DNA from: Clostridiales bacterium
GTDB taxonomy: Bacteria; Bacillota; Clostridia; UBA8921
Length of the DNA: 8,554 bases
Direction: 5' to 3'
Assembly: GCA_003535395.1 (NCBI GenBank)
Contig: DOHE01000328.1
Coordinates: 1 to 8,554 of the forward strand
In this document: positions 4,748 through 8,554 of the stretch, piece after piece
Numbering within the stretch: position 1 is the stretch's first letter
Layout of the letters: each line of letters opens with the position of its first letter
Made by a program: the position numbers and the translations under genes
The notes under the pieces: generated by a model
Databases searched by the model: none
What the model saw: the letters and a program-made list of their open reading frames with translations, nothing else
Told to the model about the DNA's origin: nothing

Positions 4748-6172
4748 ATGCAATCGATGATTTTCAAGGTCCAGGAGCTCTTGCAGGCGACAGGCGGGAA
4801 GCAGCTTTGCGGCAGCCCGGAGCAGGGATTTGCGGCCGTTTTTACCGATACCAGGAAGAAGGTGGACGGCGGGCTTTTCGTGGCGCTTCCGGGCGAGCGC
4901 TTTGATGGGCACGGCTTCGTGATGCAGGCTCTTGCGCAGGGAGCATCAGGAGCGGTGATTTCAAAGCCTCTGCCGCGGGAAGAAATTCAACAGGCCGACT
5001 CTCTTGGAAAATGCATCCTGCTGGTTCCAAATACCCGGGACGCCCTGGGCCTTATTGCCCGGTCTCACCGGCTGCGCCTTGGCTCTCATGTGACTGCAGT
5101 GACGGGAAGTGCCGGTAAAACCAGCACCAAGGACATGCTCTCCCTGGTCTTTGCAGCCCGTTATCCCCTGATCTGGACAGAAGGCAACCAAAACAACGAG
5201 ATCGGCGTGCCGCTGACCCTGTTGCGCTTGTCTCCGGAACAAAACACAGCGGTGGTGGAAATGGGCATGCGGGGCCGGGGCGAGATCCGCTGGCTGTCCA
5301 GTATCGCGCTGCCGGATCTGGCGGTCATCACCAATATCGGTATGGCCCATATCGAACGGCTTGGCAGCCTTGAGCAAATATTGAGCGCCAAGCTGGAGAT
5401 CCGGGAAGGCATGAAGCCGGGAAGCCTTATTTTTATCAACGGGGATGATCCCTTGCTGGCAGGGAGTGTGGACCGTCTCCGGGATGAAGGGTTTGTCCCT
5501 GTGGAGTGCGGTACAGTCCCCGGAGCACAGGTCCGGGGCACAGACATACGGATGGACGGGGAGGGGTGCGACTTCCGGGTGGAATGTGTTCATCCCGGCC
5601 TGCCTTGCGTTTCTTTTATTATCCGGGTGCCTGTTCCTGGGATCCACAATGTACGCAATGCTCTTTTGGCCGCAGGCGCCGGGCTTGCACGGGGGGTGCC
5701 CCCGGACCGGATCGCCGCAGCCATCGCTGCTTTTCAGCCATCTGGTATGCGGATGCAGCTGCTGCAAAATGCCAAAGGGGTCAGCATCATCAATGATGCA
5801 TACAATGCAAATCCACAGTCGGTCCAGGCGGCACTGGAAAGCCTGGCGGTCATGGGAAAGGGACGGCGGACGGTGGCAGTGCTGGGCACGATGCTGGAGC
5901 TGGGAAAGTGGTCTGGTCCGGCTCACAGGGAAGCGGGGATCGCGGCGGCAAAGTTGGGGATCCAACAGCTGGTTGCGGTGGGACCGGACGGAGAGCAGAC
6001 GGTCGGGGGTGCCATCCAGGCAGGCATGCCCTCTCAGGCAGGAGTCCATTTCAAAGAAGCGGAAGAAGCTGCCCGGTTTCTTGTATCCTGGGTGGCCAGG
6101 GGAGATCTGGTGCTGGTGAAAGGGTCCCGGGGAATGCATATGGAAGACATCGTAGAGGAGCTGGTGAGATGA
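4748..6172 (+). CDS. murF: UDP-N-acetylmuramoyl-tripeptide--D-alanyl-D-alanine ligase MurF
   Basis: This 474-residue cytoplasmic Mur ligase attaches D-Ala-D-Ala to UDP-MurNAc-tripeptide, the last soluble precursor step. The substrate domain includes FTDTRKKVDGGLFVALPG (32-49). The central domain has the P-loop TGSAGKTSTKD (119-129), the MurF-specific EGNQNNEIGVPLTLL (145-159), and TNIGMAHIERLGS (195-207). The C-terminal domain has NDAYNANPQS (349-358) and KGSRGMHMEDIV (458-469). The length is normal for the family. In the usual VLGDMLELG motif the Asp is Thr (VLGTMLELG, 378-386). The frame is open far upstream inside murE, but the family N-terminus and GGAG at 4734-4737 place the start at 4748, one base after the murE stop. 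An ATG at 4757 is a less likely alternative because it is 19 bases from the GGAG. The stop overlaps the mraY start (ATGA). Confidence 0.95.
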   Translation: MQSMIFKVQELLQATGGKQLCGSPEQGFAAVFTDTRKKVDGGLFVALPGERFDGHGFVMQALAQGASGAVISKPLPREEIQQADSLGKCILLVPNTRDALGLIARSHRLRLGSHVTAVTGSAGKTSTKDMLSLVFAARYPLIWTEGNQNNEIGVPLTLLRLSPEQNTAVVEMGMRGRGEIRWLSSIALPDLAVITNIGMAHIERLGSLEQILSAKLEIREGMKPGSLIFINGDDPLLAGSVDRLRDEGFVPVECGTVPGAQVRGTDIRMDGEGCDFRVECVHPGLPCVSFIIRVPVPGIHNVRNALLAAGAGLARGVPPDRIAAAIAAFQPSGMRMQLLQNAKGVSIINDAYNANPQSVQAALESLAVMGKGRRTVAVLGTMLELGKWSGPAHREAGIAAAKLGIQQLVAVGPDGEQTVGGAIQAGMPSQAGVHFKEAEEAARFLVSWVARGDLVLVKGSRGMHMEDIVEELVR

Positions 6173-7146
6173 CAGAATATATTGCGGCTTTTCTCATGGT
6201 ATTTTTGTTGACGGCGGCAGGGGGTCCGGTTTTTATCCCCCTGCTTCGCCAGCTCAAGTTCGGGCAGACGGTCCGGGATGACGGCCCTCAGTCTCACCTG
6301 GCCAAAACGGGGACTCCCACCATGGGAGGCATCCTGTTTTTGCTGCCCATACTGCTGACGGGCGGACTCTACGCTTTTCTTGCTTATCCCGAGATTCTTC
6401 CCGTGCTGTTTCTCACTCTGGGATTCGGGTTGGTGGGCTTCATCGACGATTATGTCAAGGTGGTGCGCAAGCACAAGAACGGCATCAGCCCCAGGCAAAA
6501 AATGTTTGGTCTGGTGCTGGTAGCGGTGATATTTTCCAGCTGGGTCTTTTGGAAAACGGATCTGGGCACCCAGATCTATGTCCCTTTTACCGGCCTGGAA
6601 CTGAAAATCGATCTGGTCTGGCTGTTCATCCCTTTCATCACCTTTGCAGCCATCAGCGAGGCCAATGCGGTGAACTTGACGGATGGCCTGGACGGGCTGG
6701 TGTCCGGGATCAGCCTGCTCATCTTCTGTCTGCTTGCCGCCATCGCGCTTCGCACCGGGCAGTGGACCGGTGCCGGAATATTCTCCGCCATGGGAGCGGG
6801 AGCCTGTCTGGGGTTTCTGATATATAACCGGCACCCGGCAAAAATATTTATGGGGGACTGCGGTTCCCTGGCCCTGGGCGGAGCTCTCGCGGGCATAGCC
6901 GTGCTGCAGCGGGATCCCCTCATCCTGCTGGTGGCCGGGCTGGTTTTCCTGTTGGAGACCCTTTCCGTGATGATCCAGGTGCTATGGTACAAAAAAACAC
7001 GCCGCCGGGTTTTTCGGATGGCCCCTCTGCATCATCATTTCGAGCTGACCGGCTGGAAGGAAACCAAGGTAGTATGGGTGTTCTGGGCAATCACCGCATT
7101 GCTTTGTGCGGTTGCCTGGTTTTCAGTTTTTACTCCCGGGAGGTAG
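6169..7146 (+). CDS. mraY: Phospho-N-acetylmuramoyl-pentapeptide-transferase MraY
   Basis: This 325-residue polytopic membrane enzyme transfers phospho-MurNAc-pentapeptide from UDP to undecaprenyl phosphate, making lipid I on the inner membrane face. About ten hydrophobic segments are visible, from 3-24 to 303-322. Signature motifs are present in order: KTGTPTMGG (46-54), FIDDYVKV (91-98, the Asp pair D93/D94), NAVNLTDGLDGL (166-177), FMGDCGSLALGG (227-238, D230; most homologues have Thr where Cys231 stands), and PLHHHFELTGW (286-296, the cytoplasmic HHH loop). Length is typical of the shorter Gram-positive forms. The start is the ATG at 6169, overlapping the murF TGA, with AGAGGAG at 6154-6160 eight bases upstream. 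The upstream open frame from 5908 lies inside murF and has no homology to MraY. The next gene begins after three bases, where murD is found in some relatives. Confidence 0.96.
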   Translation: MTEYIAAFLMVFLLTAAGGPVFIPLLRQLKFGQTVRDDGPQSHLAKTGTPTMGGILFLLPILLTGGLYAFLAYPEILPVLFLTLGFGLVGFIDDYVKVVRKHKNGISPRQKMFGLVLVAVIFSSWVFWKTDLGTQIYVPFTGLELKIDLVWLFIPFITFAAISEANAVNLTDGLDGLVSGISLLIFCLLAAIALRTGQWTGAGIFSAMGAGACLGFLIYNRHPAKIFMGDCGSLALGGALAGIAVLQRDPLILLVAGLVFLLETLSVMIQVLWYKKTRRRVFRMAPLHHHFELTGWKETKVVWVFWAITALLCAVAWFSVFTPGR

Positions 7147-7149
7147 CCG

Positions 7150-8319
7150 ATGCCAAAAACACGAACCACTTTAAAAAAATCCGCCGGCAAGGGAGCAGGC
7201 AGCCGGCTCTCAGCCTCTGCCGGCGCCATGGATTTCTGGATGCTGTTTTCTGTCATGATCCTGGTCGTCATGGGGGTCACCATGGTTTTCAGCGCCAGCG
7301 CACCCTATGCCCTGAGCCGCTTTGACGACAGCTACTTCTTTTTTCGCAACCAGCTGAAATTCGCCCTTATCGGTTTTGTGGTCATGATCGTCACTTCCCG
7401 GATCGATTATCATATTTACAAGGGCAAGGTGGCGCTTTGGGGAATCATTGTTTCCGTCATTCTGCTGGTGATGGTTCGGGTACCCGGCATCGGGGTGGAG
7501 GAGAACGGCTCCTGGCGCTGGATCGGGCTGGGTCCGCTTCAGTTCCAGCCCTCCGAGATCGCCAAGATCGCCCTCATCGTTTTTTTCGCTGACCGTTTAT
7601 CCGCGAGACGCATAAAACCGACCCTCAACCTGCTGGACCTTCTGCCTTATGCCGGTATCATGATCCTGTTTGCCGGGCTGTTCATGATCGAGCCGCATTT
7701 GAGCTGCACCGTGATATCCATGCTGGTTTGCCTGGTCCTGCTGCTTTGTGCCGGGGCCAGGTTGGCGTATTTCGTGGTGGGGCTGGCGGGAATGACGGGC
7801 ATCGGCGTGGCAGCTGTCAGTTTCTTTCCATATATGAAGGACCGGGTGGACTTTTTTATCAATCCATATCTGGACGCTTCCGGGAAGGGATATCAGATCA
7901 TTCAATCCATGCTGGCCATCGGGTCCGGAGGTCTGTTGGGAAGAGGTCTTGGGAAAAGCATGCAGAAATTCCTGTATTTGCCTGAACCTCAAAATGACTT
8001 TATATTTTCCGTGCTGGCTGAGGAATTGGGCTTTGTTGGCGTCGTGGGCGTTTTGTCCGTGTTTATGATCTTTTTCTTCCGGGGGATGAAAGTGGCCATG
8101 CAGGCAGGGGAACTGTACGGCAGCCTTTTGGCGGCCGGGATCACTTCCCTCATCGCCATACAGACCTTCCTTAACATGATGGTCGTTACCAAGCTCATCC
8201 CCTCCACCGGGGTCTCTCTGCCGTTTTTCAGCGCAGGCGGCACCTCCCTGGTGATTCTGATGGCAGCGGTTGGCATCCTGTTGAATATATCCAGGCAAGC
8301 CGGAGCTGAAAAAATATGA
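7150..8319 (+). CDS. spoVE: SEDS-family peptidoglycan glycosyltransferase SpoVE/FtsW
   Basis: This 389-residue protein has a basic, low-complexity cytoplasmic N-terminus (1-28) and about ten membrane segments from 30 to 380. SEDS proteins polymerise lipid II into glycan strands together with a class B PBP, here probably the product of 954-3146. Family motifs seen are NGSWRWIGLG (119-128), FQPSEIAKIAL (132-142), EPHLS (181-185), YQIIQSMLAIGSGGLLGRGLG (248-268) and LPEPQNDFIF (277-286). D283 in this last motif matches the catalytic Asp of FtsW/RodA. STGVSLPFFSAGGTSL (352-367) is the C-terminal SEDS signature. GGGAGG at 7138-7143 lies six bases before the ATG, fixing the start; the mraY stop is three bases upstream. 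Position just before murG is that of spoVE in Bacillus, but division FtsW is equally possible, especially if this is the only copy in the genome. Confidence 0.93.
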   Translation: MPKTRTTLKKSAGKGAGSRLSASAGAMDFWMLFSVMILVVMGVTMVFSASAPYALSRFDDSYFFFRNQLKFALIGFVVMIVTSRIDYHIYKGKVALWGIIVSVILLVMVRVPGIGVEENGSWRWIGLGPLQFQPSEIAKIALIVFFADRLSARRIKPTLNLLDLLPYAGIMILFAGLFMIEPHLSCTVISMLVCLVLLLCAGARLAYFVVGLAGMTGIGVAAVSFFPYMKDRVDFFINPYLDASGKGYQIIQSMLAIGSGGLLGRGLGKSMQKFLYLPEPQNDFIFSVLAEELGFVGVVGVLSVFMIFFFRGMKVAMQAGELYGSLLAAGITSLIAIQTFLNMMVVTKLIPSTGVSLPFFSAGGTSLVILMAAVGILLNISRQAGAEKI

Positions 8320-8336
8320 GAAAGGAAGGGGCGGAT

Positions 8337-8554
8337 ATGACAAAAACTCAAAAAACTGAACAGCCGCTGTGCATCCTGATCGCAGCAGGAGGCACCGCCG
8401 GCCATGTCAATCCGGGGATCGCGGTGGCCGATGCGCTTTCAGAGCGAAATCCCGGTATCCGGATCATTTTTGCAGGCACATCCAAAGGCCTGGAAAATGA
8501 TCTTGTCCCCAGGGCAGGGTACGTGCTTTGCACCATCCGTTCACGGGGGTTTAA
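8337..8554 (+). CDS. murG: UDP-N-acetylglucosamine--lipid I GlcNAc transferase MurG, N-terminal part (partial)
   Basis: The first 72 codons are visible; the gene runs off the right edge. The enzyme is a peripheral inner-face GT28 glycosyltransferase that converts lipid I to lipid II. After a short polar N-terminus (MTKTQKTEQP) the peptide shows the first glycine-rich loop, AAGGTAGHVNPGIAVADAL, in the style of the family GGTGGHxxP. This is followed by IIFAGTSKGLENDLVPRAGY, equal to the F-x-GT-x-x-GLE-x-x-LVP-x-x-GY block, and IRSRGF. AGGAAGG at 8323-8329, seven bases from the ATG at 8337, supports the start. The N-terminus has about ten residues more before the first strand than Escherichia coli MurG, so a slightly later start is conceivable, but no better-placed ATG exists. 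It follows spoVE after 17 bases and is probably in the same transcript. Confidence 0.93.
   Translation, partial: MTKTQKTEQPLCILIAAGGTAGHVNPGIAVADALSERNPGIRIIFAGTSKGLENDLVPRAGYVLCTIRSRGF

Noticed and set aside
4961..6139. 392-codon open frame on the - strand inside murF, and 266 codons at 6034-6834
   Set aside because: Both are antisense to MurF and MraY, which carry full sets of motifs. Their low-complexity His/Gln/Arg/Pro composition is typical of antisense shadows.

Overview
The window is one stretch of a dcw (division and cell wall) cluster. Every credible gene lies on the + strand, in the order rsmH (3' end only), ftsL, a spoVD/ftsI-class penicillin-binding protein, murE, murF, mraY, spoVE/ftsW, murG (5' end only). 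Gene content, PASTA domains on the penicillin-binding protein, an m-DAP-type MurE (DNPR motif), strong GGAGG-like ribosome binding sites and moderately GC-rich coding DNA point to Bacillota, most likely class Clostridia. Family and genus cannot be fixed from the sequence alone. The SpoVD and SpoVE names reflect position and sequence type and do not prove that the organism sporulates.

Layout: 1-88 is the conserved C-terminus of RsmH. 89-357 is a 269-base leader without a convincing gene. Its first part is very A-rich and carries three copies of a TACAAAAGA repeat. Its second part is GC-rich and can fold into two mutually exclusive structures ending just before the ftsL ribosome binding site. 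ftsL (358-843) is followed by a 110-base gap and then spoVD (954-3146). A 94-base gap holding a perfect TATAAT separates spoVD from murE (3241-4746). From murE onward the genes are packed: 1 base before murF, an ATGA overlap into mraY, 3 bases before spoVE and 17 bases before murG. The most likely start codons were chosen by homology and ribosome binding sites, and are often far inside the longest open frames.

The products form one pathway. MurE and MurF complete UDP-MurNAc-pentapeptide, MraY loads it on undecaprenyl phosphate (lipid I), MurG adds GlcNAc (lipid II), the SEDS protein SpoVE/FtsW polymerises glycan, and its cognate class B PBP cross-links it. FtsL is a divisome scaffold, and RsmH modifies the ribosome decoding centre.

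I see no evidence for a wholly new system. The points worth a second look are the ftsL leader (repeats and alternative RNA folds), the absence of murD between mraY and spoVE, the possible internal promoter before murE, and residue changes in conserved MurE and MurF motifs.
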